Shown one piece after another: positions 43,456 through 51,829 of a stretch of 64,000 nucleotides of DNA. Below the pieces are notes generated by a model. It did not search any database. It had not been told where the DNA came from and saw only the letters and a list, made by a program, of their open reading frames with translations. Within the stretch, counting starts at the first letter, position 1; every line of letters begins with the position of its first letter. Source of the stretch: Streptomyces sp. NBS 14/10 (GTDB lineage Bacteria > Actinomycetota > Actinomycetes > Streptomycetales > Streptomycetaceae). The position numbers and the translations under genes were made by a program. Location: positions 62,001 to 126,000 of the forward strand of contig NZ_NCSM01000001.1 of NCBI RefSeq assembly GCF_002224125.1. Reading direction: 5' to 3'.

Positions 43456-44568
43456 TCAGCGGCGGGTGTTACGGGTGTTACGGGCGACGTGGGCGATCTC
43501 GTCGGCGACCGTGCGTACGGCGGCCGCCGTGGGGTCGATCAGCGGGAAGTGCCCGGTGGAGGCGAGGCGCACCGCCCGGACCGGCTGGCCGGCGCGCCGC
43601 GCGGTCTCCGTGAACGCGTACGCCACCTGCGGCGGGACGTCGATGTCGGTGGCGCCCTGCACGATGGCGGTGGGGACGGCGGTGGGGAGCAGCGCGGCGG
43701 GGTCGGCGAGCGGCAGCCGGTCCTGGTGGTGGGCCTGGTTGCCGGGGATGTCGAGGTCGAGGAACTGGCTGACGGCGTCGGAGCACACCCGCAGCTCGCG
43801 GGCGGTGGTGAAGTCCGCGATGGGGGCGAGGGCGACCACGCCGCATACGGGGGGAGGCGAGGGGAGATGCCAGGGGCAGTCCGGCGGCAGGACATGGCGG
43901 GCCGCGGCCCACAGCGCGGCATGCCCGCCCGCCGAGTGCCCGACGAGCACCACGCGCGCCAGGTCCACGGGCAGCGCCAGACCCCGCGCGAGCCCGGGCA
44001 CGGTGTCCACGGCGGCCGCGATGTCGTCCAGCGTCTCCGGCCACCGCCCGGCCCGCGGCGGGGAGCCGTCTCCCCCGTCCGGGCCACCCCGGCGGTACTC
44101 CACCGACGCCACCACGAACCCGCGCCCCGCCAGATACGCGGCGAACGGCGAGAGGTGGCGCCGGTCGTACGGGGCGCGCCAGGCGCCGCCGTGGAACAGC
44201 AGCACCAGCGGGGCGGGCGCTCCGGCAGCGCCCGCCGCCGCCGTCTCCGCCTCGGGCAGATAGAAGTCGACCACCTGGTCGCGGTGGTCGCCGTACGCCG
44301 CGACGCGGTCGGGGGACACGGGCGCGAGGCCGAAGAGGGACGCCTCCTCGGCCTCGGTCTCGGTCTCGGTCTCGGCGGACGCCGCCGGGCCGGCTTGGTC
44401 GGCGGGGGCGGCCGAGGATGCCTGGGCAGCCCGATCAGCTTGGCCGACCCGGTCAGCCTGATCGACCGGGTCGGCCTGATCGGCCCGGCCAGCCCGGCCA
44501 GCCATCCGCGCGTCCGGCCACACCGTGTGGTGCCCCACGCGCGGCCAGGCGTCGCGGCGGCGCGACAC
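43456..44568 (-). CDS. Alpha/beta hydrolase, probable N-formylkynurenine formamidase
   Basis: A 370-residue hydrolase. The catalytic part starts near residue 85 with DHRDQVVDFYLPEAE. It has the HGGAW oxyanion motif (126-130), the nucleophile elbow GHSAGGH (Ser212), an Asp in GATDIDVP and a His in STGHFPLID. Between kynureninase/tryptophan dioxygenase and a P450, hydrolysis of N-formylkynurenine to kynurenine is the natural role. Residues 20-75 are an Asp/Gln/Ala repeat and a Glu-Thr run of doubtful function; translation may begin further in. The spacing to kynU is two bases. Confidence 0.8.
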   Translation of the reverse strand: MSRRRDAWPRVGHHTVWPDARMAGRAGRADQADPVDQADRVGQADRAAQASSAAPADQAGPAASAETETETEAEEASLFGLAPVSPDRVAAYGDHRDQVVDFYLPEAETAAAGAAGAPAPLVLLFHGGAWRAPYDRRHLSPFAAYLAGRGFVVASVEYRRGGPDGGDGSPPRAGRWPETLDDIAAAVDTVPGLARGLALPVDLARVVLVGHSAGGHAALWAAARHVLPPDCPWHLPSPPPVCGVVALAPIADFTTARELRVCSDAVSQFLDLDIPGNQAHHQDRLPLADPAALLPTAVPTAIVQGATDIDVPPQVAYAFTETARRAGQPVRAVRLASTGHFPLIDPTAAAVRTVADEIAHVARNTRNTRR

Positions 44569-44570
44569 GG

Positions 44571-45839
44571 CTAGGCCACCCCGCCCGGCGCACCCGGCTC
44601 GCCCGCCAGCACCGCGGCCAGCACGCGCGCCGCGCGCTCCGTATCGGCGAAGCCCGTGTAGAGCGGGGTGAAGCCGAAGCGCAGCACGTCGGGGCGGCGG
44701 AAGTCGCCCACGACGCCGCGGCGGATGAGCTCGGCCATCACCTCGCCCGCATCGGCGCAGCGCAGCGCGATCTGACTGCCGCGCCGCTCATGCGCGGCGG
44801 GGGTGACGGACTCGACGCGCCCCGCCGGGACGTATGCCTCGACGCAGCGCAGGAAGAAGTCCGTCAGGGCGAGGCTTTTGGCCCGTACGGCGGCCGTCGA
44901 GACGCCGTCCCAGACGTCCAGCGCGGCCTCCAGCGCGAGCATGGACAGGATGTCGGGGGTGCCGACCCGGCCGCGGACGGCGCCGTCGGCCGGGGTGTAC
45001 GCGGGCGCCATGCCGAACGGGTCGGCGTGGGAGTTCCAGCCGGGAAGCGGGGAGTCGAAGCGGGGCTGGTGTTCGTGCGCGACGTACAGATAGGCGGGCG
45101 AACCGGGCCCGCCGTTGAGGTACTTGTACGTACAGCCGACCGCGAGGTCGACCCCGTGCGCATCGAGCCCGACCGGCAGCGCGCCCGCGCTGTGGCACAG
45201 GTCCCAGACGACGAGGGCGCCCGCGGCGTGCCCGGCCGCCGTGGTGCCGGGCAGGTCGTGGAGGCGGCCGGTGCGGTAGTCGACGTGGTTGACGAGCGCG
45301 ACGGCGGTGCGCGGGCCGACGGCGGCGGCCATCTCGGGGGCGGGTACGGGCCGCAGGGTGCAGCCGGTCAGCCGGGCGGCGGACTCGGCGATATAGCCGT
45401 CGGTGGGAAAGGTGGACTCGTCGACGAGAATTTCGTCCCGGACCGCATCGCCGGCATCGCGCCCCGCCGGCCGCCCCTGGACGATCCGTACGCCGCCGAC
45501 GAGGGCCTTGAAGACATTGACGCTGGTCGAATCGCCGACCACCACCTGCCCGGGTGCGGCGCCGACGATCCGCCCGACGCGGTCGCCGATCCGCTCCGGC
45601 GCGGTCCACCAGCCGCTCTCCTCCCAGGAGCGGATGCGCAGCTGCCCCCACTCTCGGGCCACGACATCGGCCAGCCGGGCGGGGACGGCGGCCGGCAGGG
45701 CGCCGAGCGAGTTGCCGTCGAGGTAGATCGTGTCGTCGAGGACGAAGTCGGCGCGCTTGGCGCGCAGCTCGTCGGCGGCGTCCAGCTTCGCCGCCTCCTC
45801 GGCCAGGGAGGCGGTGGCGGACGCGTTCGGCTCAGACAT
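44571..45839 (-). CDS. kynU: Kynureninase
   Basis: KynU cleaves kynurenine or 3-hydroxykynurenine to (hydroxy)anthranilate and alanine with PLP. The 422-residue product shows IYLDGNSLGALP near the start, VVGDSTSVNVFKAL, VVWDLCHSAGALPVGLDAHGVDLAVGCTYKYLNGGPGSPA with the PLP Lys, and DVLRFGFTPLYTGF at the end. Length and motifs are complete. It overlaps the tryptophan dioxygenase gene by eight bases. Confidence 0.96.
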   Translation of the reverse strand: MSEPNASATASLAEEAAKLDAADELRAKRADFVLDDTIYLDGNSLGALPAAVPARLADVVAREWGQLRIRSWEESGWWTAPERIGDRVGRIVGAAPGQVVVGDSTSVNVFKALVGGVRIVQGRPAGRDAGDAVRDEILVDESTFPTDGYIAESAARLTGCTLRPVPAPEMAAAVGPRTAVALVNHVDYRTGRLHDLPGTTAAGHAAGALVVWDLCHSAGALPVGLDAHGVDLAVGCTYKYLNGGPGSPAYLYVAHEHQPRFDSPLPGWNSHADPFGMAPAYTPADGAVRGRVGTPDILSMLALEAALDVWDGVSTAAVRAKSLALTDFFLRCVEAYVPAGRVESVTPAAHERRGSQIALRCADAGEVMAELIRRGVVGDFRRPDVLRFGFTPLYTGFADTERAARVLAAVLAGEPGAPGGVA

Positions 45840-46674
45840 GGCTGCGCGCCGTCCACAGCTCGGGGAAGACGTTCTTCGTCGCCCGCTTCTCCAGCCAGGC
45901 GACCCCCGCCGAGCCCCCCGTACCGGCCTTGGCCCCCATGGCCCGCCGGGTCGCGACGAGATGGTCGTTACGCCAGCGCCACACCAGCTCGGCGACCTCG
46001 GTCAGCGCCTCGCCCAGCCGGGCCGCCGCCGTGTCGTCCGGGCCGGAGTAGATCTCCTGCCACACCCGCTCGACCGCGCCGTCCGGCTCGTACCGCCGCG
46101 TGGGATCGCGGTCCAGCACGGAGTCGGGGACCGCGAAGCCCTGGCGGGCGAGATAGCCCAGCACCTCGTCGTAGAGGCTGGGCTCGGTCAGGGCCTTCTC
46201 CAGCTCCGCGTGCACGCGCGGCGCGCCCCGGTGCGGGACGAGCATCGACGCGGACTTCTCGCCCAGCAGAAACTCCATCCGCCGGTACATCGCGGACTGG
46301 AAGCCGGAGCCCTCGCCGAGCGCGGAGCGGTAGGAGTTGAACTGGCCGGGTGTGAGGTGCGCGAGCGGCTTCCACGACGCGTTGAGCGATTCGAGCTCGT
46401 ACGTGGAGCGCTTGAGCGCGGCCAGCGCGGTGGGCAGATCGTCCTCGCGCAGCGCCTGCGCGGCGGTGTGCCACTCGTGGACGATCACGGTGAACCACAG
46501 CTCCATGACCTGGGTGGTGACCAGGAAAACCATCTCTCCGGGGTCGTCGGAGAGCGGGTGCTGGAGGTGGGTGAGCACGGACGCCTGGACGTAGTCCTCG
46601 TATGGGGTCGTGCCTTGGAAGTCGAGATTCGGGGTGTCCGGCTCGGCTTCGTGCGGGGCAGGCTGATGCGACAT
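45832..46674 (-). CDS. kynA: Tryptophan 2,3-dioxygenase
   Basis: This heme enzyme opens the indole ring of tryptophan to N-formylkynurenine. The 280-residue all-helical protein has TPYEDYVQASVLTHLQHP, the substrate/heme helix EMVFLVTTQVMELWFTVIVHEW, then GFQSAMYRRMEFLLGEKSASML and the C-terminal VWRWRNDHLVATRRAMG with GTGGSAGVAWL. These are the usual conserved segments. It is the first gene of the kyn operon. It supplies anthranilate-type precursors or degrades tryptophan. Confidence 0.96.
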   Translation of the reverse strand: MSHQPAPHEAEPDTPNLDFQGTTPYEDYVQASVLTHLQHPLSDDPGEMVFLVTTQVMELWFTVIVHEWHTAAQALREDDLPTALAALKRSTYELESLNASWKPLAHLTPGQFNSYRSALGEGSGFQSAMYRRMEFLLGEKSASMLVPHRGAPRVHAELEKALTEPSLYDEVLGYLARQGFAVPDSVLDRDPTRRYEPDGAVERVWQEIYSGPDDTAAARLGEALTEVAELVWRWRNDHLVATRRAMGAKAGTGGSAGVAWLEKRATKNVFPELWTARSHV

Positions 46675-46824
46675 CGCCGTCTCCTGAGAATGCTGCTACC
46701 GGGTAGCGGTCCGCCCCTCGTACTCGGCATCGGAGCCCCGGTCCCCTCGGGACCCGCCCTGGGCGGGCCCCGAGCGCATCATGCGTGTCATGCGCACCCA
46801 TCCGCAAGTGCGCTGTCGGCCAGG

Positions 46825-46872
46825 CCTCAGGACCTCAGGACTTCAGGGCCTCAGGACTTCAGGACCTCAGGA
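46825..46872. repeat. Six tandem 8-bp repeats at the DUF3151 3' end
   Basis: Units cctcagga, cctcagga, cttcaggg, cctcagga, cttcagga, cctcagga occupy 46825-46872. The last unit contains the TGA stop (minus strand, 46867-46869) of the DUF3151 gene. Confidence 0.92.
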
Positions 46873-47280
46873 AAGGGTGTCCGCCGCCGTCGGGGAGCTC
46901 TCCCGCAGGAACGTCGAGCAGCGCTCGTACTCCTCCTGCTCGCCGATCGCCTGGGCGGCGCGGGCCAGCGCGTGCAGGGCACGCAGAAAACCGCGATTGG
47001 GCTCGTGCTCGAAGGGCACGGGCCCATGCCCCTTCCAGCCGTTGCGCCGCAGCGCGTCCAGCCCACGGTGGTATCCGGTACGCGCGTACGCGTACGACTC
47101 CACCACGCGTCCGGCCTCGAACGCCTCGTCGGCGAGCTGCGCCCAGGCGAGGGAGGAGGCCGGGTACTTCGCCGCGACCTCGGTCGGAGCGGCACCGGAG
47201 GCAAGCAGCTCACGCGGCTCGGGGTCATCGGGCAGCTGGGTCGGGGGCGGTCCCCCGAGCAGGTTCTCATGAATGGCCAT
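46867..47280 (-). CDS. DUF3151 protein
   Basis: A 137-residue actinobacterial protein of unknown function: AIHENLLGGPPPTQLPDDPEPRELL, then AWAQLADEAFEAGRVVESYAYARTGYHRGLDALRRNGWKGHGPVPFEHEPNRGFLRALHALARAA, which matches my memory of DUF3151. It is helical, with no signal or membrane segments. The start at ATG 47280 fits the family; an upstream in-frame start would add 16 basic residues. Two genes further along is class II aldolase, a recurrent neighbour. Confidence 0.88.
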   Translation of the reverse strand: MAIHENLLGGPPPTQLPDDPEPRELLASGAAPTEVAAKYPASSLAWAQLADEAFEAGRVVESYAYARTGYHRGLDALRRNGWKGHGPVPFEHEPNRGFLRALHALARAAQAIGEQEEYERCSTFLRESSPTAADTLS

Positions 47281-47340
47281 GCCCCCAGTCTGCCTGGTCC
47301 GCGGCCGGGCGGGGCGCGTCCGGAACACCCGCTCGGCGGG

Positions 47341-49020
47341 TCAGCGGCCCGGGTCGCGGGGGCGGCTGCCCAGGTCGCCGGGGTCCAGTGGCGGGGCACC
47401 GACGCCGCAGTGGTACGCGCACTCGGGGCGGCACGGCCGCCGCGGCACGGCGGCCTTCTCCGCCGCGGCTTCCCCCATAACCTCCGCCGCCTTCTCCGCC
47501 GCCGGCGCACCGGCGGGCGGGGCGGCGGCCTCGGGAGGCGCCTGCTCCAGCACATCCGACCGGACCGTGCACCAGGCGATGATGGCGCCCACGACCAGCA
47601 CCCCGGCACAGATCGGCATCGCGCGCCCGAACGTCTCCGAGAACCGGGCCGCCGAACGGTAGGCCTCCGGCCCCATACCGGCCAGCAGCGGCAGCGCCGC
47701 CACCGCGATCAGGCCCGCCGCCCGCGCCGCCGCGTTGTTGATGCCGCTGGCCAGGCCCGCGCGTTCGACCTCCACCGAGGCCAGTACGGTCGCGGTGAGC
47801 GGGGCGACCAGGGCGACCATGCCCAGGCCGAGCACCAGCAGCGCGGGCAGCACATCGCGCCAGTAGACCGCCCCCACCCCGACCCGCGTCATCAGCAGCA
47901 TCCCGGCCGCGGCCAGCAGCGGGCCGACGGTCAGCGGGATACGCGGCCCGATACGCCGCCCCAGCTCGCCGGAGCGCGCGGACAGCAGCAGCATCAGCAC
48001 GGTGGTCGGCAGCAGCGCGGTGCCCGCGGCGAGCGCGGAGTAGCCGACGACCACCTGGAGCTGGAGCACGGACAGGAAGAAGAAGCCGCTGAACGCCGCG
48101 TACACGCACAGGGTCACCGCGTTGACGGCGGTGAACTGGTGGGAGGCGAAGATGTCGAGCGGCAGCATCGGGTCCGGCCGCCGCCGCTCCACGTACACGA
48201 AGGCCACGCCCAGCAGCACCCCCAGGACGGCCGGGACGATCACGGCGGGCGAGACGCCCTGGACGGGCGCGGCGATCAGGGCGTACGTCACCCCGGCGAG
48301 CGCGAGCGCGCCCAGCGCGGCCCCCAGGACGTCGAACCGCCCGTGCGCGCGCGGATCGCGGGACTCGGGCACATGGCGCAGGGCGACCGGCACACACACC
48401 GCCGCCAGCGGCACATTGAGGAAGAACACCCAGCGCCAGCCGGGTCCGTCCACCAGCCAGCCGCCGACGAACGGCCCGATCGCCGCCCCGACCCCGCCGA
48501 ATCCGGACCACAGGCCGACCGCCCGCGCGCGGTCGTCGGGGTGGAAGGTGGCCTGGATCAGCGCCAGGGACCCCGGTGTGAGCAGCGCCCCGCCGATGCC
48601 CTGAAGGGCGCGGGAGGCGATGAGCATTCCGGCGCTGGGCGCCAGCCCGCACAGCAGCGAGGCCACGGAGAACCACACCACACCGATGACGAAGACCCGC
48701 CGCCGCCCGAACCGGTCCCCCAGCGCACCGCCCAGCAGGATCAGCCCGGCGAGGGTGAGCATGTAGGCGTTGATGGTCCACTGCAGGACGGGGAGATCGG
48801 CGTTCAGGTCGAGGCCGATATGCGGCAGCGCGACATTGACGACGGTGCTGTCGAGCAGCGCCATCGACGACCCGAGCACGGTGGTCAGCAGGACCCAGTG
48901 CCCCACCGGCGAGGACACGCGCATCGTGCCCGCGCCCCCGGCCCCGCCCGCCACCGCCGGCGCGGGGGGCGGAGCGCGATGCTCACGCCGTGGGCCGGGC
49001 CCCGGCCCGGAGTCACCCAT
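47341..49020 (-). CDS. MFS drug:H+ antiporter, DHA2 (EmrB/QacA) type
   Basis: A 559-residue transporter with about 14 spans. The DHA2 motifs are present: motif D1 SSMALLDSTVVNVALPHIGLDL, motif A LGGALGDRFGRRRVFVIG, and motif C GFGGVGAAIGPFVGGWLVDG. The N-terminus (about 30 residues) is Pro/Gly-rich, and the C-terminal tail is Ala/Glu-rich and ends with a Cys-containing CRPECAYHC. The start ATG 49020 has GGGAGGA seven bases upstream. The substrate is unknown. Confidence 0.93.
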   Translation of the reverse strand: MGDSGPGPGPRREHRAPPPAPAVAGGAGGAGTMRVSSPVGHWVLLTTVLGSSMALLDSTVVNVALPHIGLDLNADLPVLQWTINAYMLTLAGLILLGGALGDRFGRRRVFVIGVVWFSVASLLCGLAPSAGMLIASRALQGIGGALLTPGSLALIQATFHPDDRARAVGLWSGFGGVGAAIGPFVGGWLVDGPGWRWVFFLNVPLAAVCVPVALRHVPESRDPRAHGRFDVLGAALGALALAGVTYALIAAPVQGVSPAVIVPAVLGVLLGVAFVYVERRRPDPMLPLDIFASHQFTAVNAVTLCVYAAFSGFFFLSVLQLQVVVGYSALAAGTALLPTTVLMLLLSARSGELGRRIGPRIPLTVGPLLAAAGMLLMTRVGVGAVYWRDVLPALLVLGLGMVALVAPLTATVLASVEVERAGLASGINNAAARAAGLIAVAALPLLAGMGPEAYRSAARFSETFGRAMPICAGVLVVGAIIAWCTVRSDVLEQAPPEAAAPPAGAPAAEKAAEVMGEAAAEKAAVPRRPCRPECAYHCGVGAPPLDPGDLGSRPRDPGR

Positions 49021-49095
49021 ATCTGGATCCTCCCCGCCCCCGCCCCTCCCCGCCACCTCGGCAGCGGGAAAAGCCAGCGGAGGGAAAAAACCAGC

Positions 49096-49127
49096 GGGCC
49101 CGGCACCCACCGTGGGGTGCCGGGCCC
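49096..49127 (-). terminator. Intrinsic terminator of fba
   Basis: gggcccggcaccc (49096-49108) pairs with gggtgccgggccc (49115-49127). On the minus strand the hairpin starts 19 bases after the fba stop and is followed by gctggtttttt, a clear Rho-independent signal. Confidence 0.93.
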
Positions 49128-49145
49128 GGAGAAGCGCCGCGTGCG

Positions 49146-50168
49146 CTACTTCAGCTTGGTGCCCGTGGAGCGCAGGTCAGCGCAGGCCTTGGTGACGCGG
49201 GCGGCCATGCCCTTCTCGGCCAGCTTGCCCCAGCTGCGCGGGTCGTACGTCTTCTTGTCGCCGACCTCGCCGTCGACCTTCAGCACACCGTCGTAGTTGC
49301 GGAACATGTGGTCCGCGATCGGGCGGGTGAAGGCGTACTGCGTGTCGGTGTCGAGGTTCATCTTCACCACGCCGTTCTCCAGCGCGGTACGGATCTCGTC
49401 CTCCGTGGAGCCGGAGCCGCCGTGGAAGACGAAGTCGAACGGGTCGGTCTTGCCGTGCTTCGCCGCCACGCCGTCCTGCAGGTCGCGCAGCAGCTCGGGG
49501 CGCAGTACGACGTTGCCGGGCTTGTAGACGCCGTGGACGTTGCCGAAGGAGGCGGCCAGCAGGTAGCGACCCTTCTCGCCCAGGCCGAGCGCCTCGGCGG
49601 TCCGCTCGACATCGGAGATGGTGGTGTACAGCTCGTCGTTGATCTCGTGGCTGACGCCGTCCTCCTCGCCGCCGGTCGGGGTGATCTCGACCTCGAGGAT
49701 GATCTTGGCCTTGACCGCCTCGGCCAGCAGCTCCTGCGCGATCCGAAGGTTCTCGTCGAGCTTCTCCGCGGAGCCGTCCCACATGTGGGACTGGAAGAGC
49801 GGGTTCTGCCCGGCGGCGACGCGCTCCTGGGAGATCGCGATCAGCGGGCGCACATACCCGTCGAGCTTGTCCTTGGGGCAGTGGTCGGTGTGCAGGGCGA
49901 TGTTGACCGGGTACTTCTTGGCGACGACTTGCGCGAACTCGGCAAGGGCGACCGCACCGGACACCATGTCCTTGCTGTACTGACCGCCCAGGAACTCCGC
50001 ACCACCGGTGGAGATCTGGACGATGCCGTCGCTCTCCGCCTCGGCGAAGCCGCGGAGCGCGGCGTGCAGAGTCTGCGTGGAGGTCACGTTGATCGCCGGG
50101 TAGGCGAACTTGCCTGCCTTCGCCCGGTCGAGCATCTCGTTGTAGATCTCGGGGGATGCGATGGGCAT
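49146..50168 (-). CDS. fba: Class II fructose-bisphosphate aldolase
   Basis: Zinc-dependent aldolase of glycolysis/gluconeogenesis, 340 residues. It has PAINVTSTQTLHAALRGFAEAESDGIVQIS, the catalytic/zinc region ALHTDHCPKDKLDGYVRPL, and the substrate loops ASFGNVHGVYKPGN, FHGGSGSTEDEI and VKMNLDTDTQYAFTRP. It starts at ATG 50168 and ends just before a strong terminator, suggesting a monocistronic, highly expressed gene. Confidence 0.97.
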   Translation of the reverse strand: MPIASPEIYNEMLDRAKAGKFAYPAINVTSTQTLHAALRGFAEAESDGIVQISTGGAEFLGGQYSKDMVSGAVALAEFAQVVAKKYPVNIALHTDHCPKDKLDGYVRPLIAISQERVAAGQNPLFQSHMWDGSAEKLDENLRIAQELLAEAVKAKIILEVEITPTGGEEDGVSHEINDELYTTISDVERTAEALGLGEKGRYLLAASFGNVHGVYKPGNVVLRPELLRDLQDGVAAKHGKTDPFDFVFHGGSGSTEDEIRTALENGVVKMNLDTDTQYAFTRPIADHMFRNYDGVLKVDGEVGDKKTYDPRSWGKLAEKGMAARVTKACADLRSTGTKLK

Positions 50169-50305
50169 CTGTCCGCTCCTTGTGATCTGCGGGGTGTTGT
50201 TTCTTGGCCCTGACCTAAGGGATGTGGGGGCGACGTCGCCGTCGTGGCCATCCTCCCAGACTCTGCGGATTGCTCCACACGGCGCACGGTGGGATGACTC
50301 GGACG

Positions 50306-50339
50306 GAGGGTGGTGGTTTCACGTGAAACCACCACCCTC
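50306..50339. promoter_or_regulatory. parS-like site within a 34-bp perfect palindrome
   Basis: The core GTTTCACGTGAAAC (50316-50329) equals the Streptomyces parS consensus bound by ParB, and it is extended by perfectly paired 10-base arms (50306-50315 and 50330-50339). It lies eight bases past the pyrE stop on the minus strand, so it could also end pyrE transcription. Origin-proximal position (fba/pyrE region) fits a centromere cluster. Confidence 0.85.
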
Positions 50340-50346
50340 GGTCATC

Positions 50347-50886
50347 TCAGCCCAGGTCGAGGTCGGCCAGCGAGTACGCCGGTACGTACCGCAGCCCCGC
50401 CTCCGCGATCGCCGGCGCGGCCCCGCGCTCGACGATCGTCGCCACCGCTACCACCTCCGCACCCGCCTCGCGCGCCGCCTCGACGGCGGTCAGCGGGGAG
50501 CCGCCGGTGGTGGAGGTGTCCTCGACCACCAGCACCCGGCGGCCCTTGATGTCCGGGCCCTCGATACGCCGCTGCATACCGTGGGTCTTCTGGGCCTTGC
50601 GTACGACGAAGGCGTCGAGCTTGCGGCCCCGCGCGGCGGCGATATGCAGCATGGACGTGGCCACCGGGTCGGCGCCGAGGGTGAGCCCGCCCACCGCGTC
50701 GTACTCCAGGTCGGCCGTGGTGTCGAGCATGACCTGGCCGACCAGCGGCGCCGCCTCGGAGTCCAGGGTGATCCGGCGCAGGTCGATGTAGTAGTCGGCC
50801 TCAAGCCCGGAGGAGAGGGTCACCTTGCCGTGGACCACGGCCTTGTCCTTGATCTGCTGCAGCAGGGCGTCACGCGCATCGCTCAT
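50347..50886 (-). CDS. pyrE: Orotate phosphoribosyltransferase
   Basis: PyrE makes orotidine 5'-phosphate from orotate and PRPP. The 179-residue product has KVTLSSGLEADYYIDLRRITL at the start, the catalytic-loop region FVVRKAQKTHGMQRRIEG, and the PRPP-binding motif RRVLVVEDTSTTGGSPLTAV. It is a normal actinobacterial PyrE. It ends beside the parS-like palindrome. No attenuator is seen upstream. Confidence 0.96.
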   Translation of the reverse strand: MSDARDALLQQIKDKAVVHGKVTLSSGLEADYYIDLRRITLDSEAAPLVGQVMLDTTADLEYDAVGGLTLGADPVATSMLHIAAARGRKLDAFVVRKAQKTHGMQRRIEGPDIKGRRVLVVEDTSTTGGSPLTAVEAAREAGAEVVAVATIVERGAAPAIAEAGLRYVPAYSLADLDLG

Positions 50887-50920
50887 GCACCTGAGCCTAG
50901 ACGCTGCCCCGCGGCGGGAC

Positions 50921-51754
50921 TCAGGCGAGCCGCCGCCAGCTCCAGGTCATGGACATCTCCAGCGGGTCGATGGGGGTGACGAGGCGCGGCAGCGTGTTCA
51001 GACCGTTGGGCGGGCCGGACTGCGGCTCCACGCAGACGGCCTCCGCCTGCTCGTCGTAGACCACGACCCACTCGCTGCGGCTGGTCACCTTCAGCTCCAG
51101 CCGCCCCGGCCAGGTGAGCGTCACGTCCACGCCGTCCGGCATGCCGAAGCAGTCGTCCCAGGGCCCGGGTCGGGGCTCGATCCGGCGGCCGGTGGGCAGA
51201 TGGTTCTCGCCGCGCTCCTCCTGCCACTCGGGCTGGAAGGAGATCTCCGCCTCGCCGCCGCCGGCGCCGTCAGCAGCCTCTTCACCGAGATCACGCAGGA
51301 ACCACGGGTGCCAGCCCGCCTGCGCCGGGAAGGAGTCGCCCTCGGTCTCCACGCTCATCGTGGTGGTCAGCGAGTCCGGGGTCAGCTGGAAGGTCTGGCT
51401 GACCCGGCCGCTGTACGGCCAGGGGTCGGCGAGGTCGTAGGCGAAGGCCGCGGCGGTGGTGTCGGCGCTGATCGTGCGCCAGGCGACCTCCCGCCCGGTG
51501 CCGTGGATCGCGTGCGGGGGCGCGTTCACGGGCAGTTGATGGCTACGGCCGCCGTTGCGGAACCGCCCGAGCTCGACCCGGCCGCACCAGGGCACCATCG
51601 GGAACGATCCGAACCTCGGGCCCTGCCGCAGCAGCTCCGTACCGTCGATGCGCAGCGAGGCGACGCGGCAGCCGTTGTCGGGGGCGACGGTCAGCTCGAC
51701 ATCCCCGGCGCTCAGCCGTACGCCGCGGGTATCCGTTCTCTCTTCGGTGGTCAC
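50921..51754 (-). CDS. Aldose 1-epimerase (mutarotase) family protein
   Basis: A 277-residue beta-sandwich epimerase. It has RFGSFPMVPWCGRVELGRFRNGG, NAPPHAIHGTGREVAW with the substrate His, PAQAGWHPWFLRD with the second His, and EAVCVEPQSGPPNGLNTLPRLVTP with the catalytic Glu. It probably interconverts alpha and beta anomers of a hexose or a hexose phosphate. GTG 51754 has AAGGTCGGGGC upstream. It follows pyrE by 34 bases on the same strand but is transcribed towards it. Confidence 0.9.
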   Translation of the reverse strand: MTTEERTDTRGVRLSAGDVELTVAPDNGCRVASLRIDGTELLRQGPRFGSFPMVPWCGRVELGRFRNGGRSHQLPVNAPPHAIHGTGREVAWRTISADTTAAAFAYDLADPWPYSGRVSQTFQLTPDSLTTTMSVETEGDSFPAQAGWHPWFLRDLGEEAADGAGGGEAEISFQPEWQEERGENHLPTGRRIEPRPGPWDDCFGMPDGVDVTLTWPGRLELKVTSRSEWVVVYDEQAEAVCVEPQSGPPNGLNTLPRLVTPIDPLEMSMTWSWRRLA

Positions 51755-51829
51755 GCCCCGACCTTATGCGCCCGCGCGCGCCTCGCTCACCTTCTCCGAG
51801 CCTTCTGCCGCGGTCACTTTCTACAGCGG

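Noticed and set aside
46825..46872. Possible CRISPR array
   Set aside because: Units are 8 bp and contiguous, with no spacers and no cas genes in the window.
45730..49296. 1188-codon plus-strand open frame opposite tryptophan dioxygenase, DUF3151 and the MFS gene
   Set aside because: It runs antisense to three well-recognised genes and has low-complexity composition; not a real giant gene.
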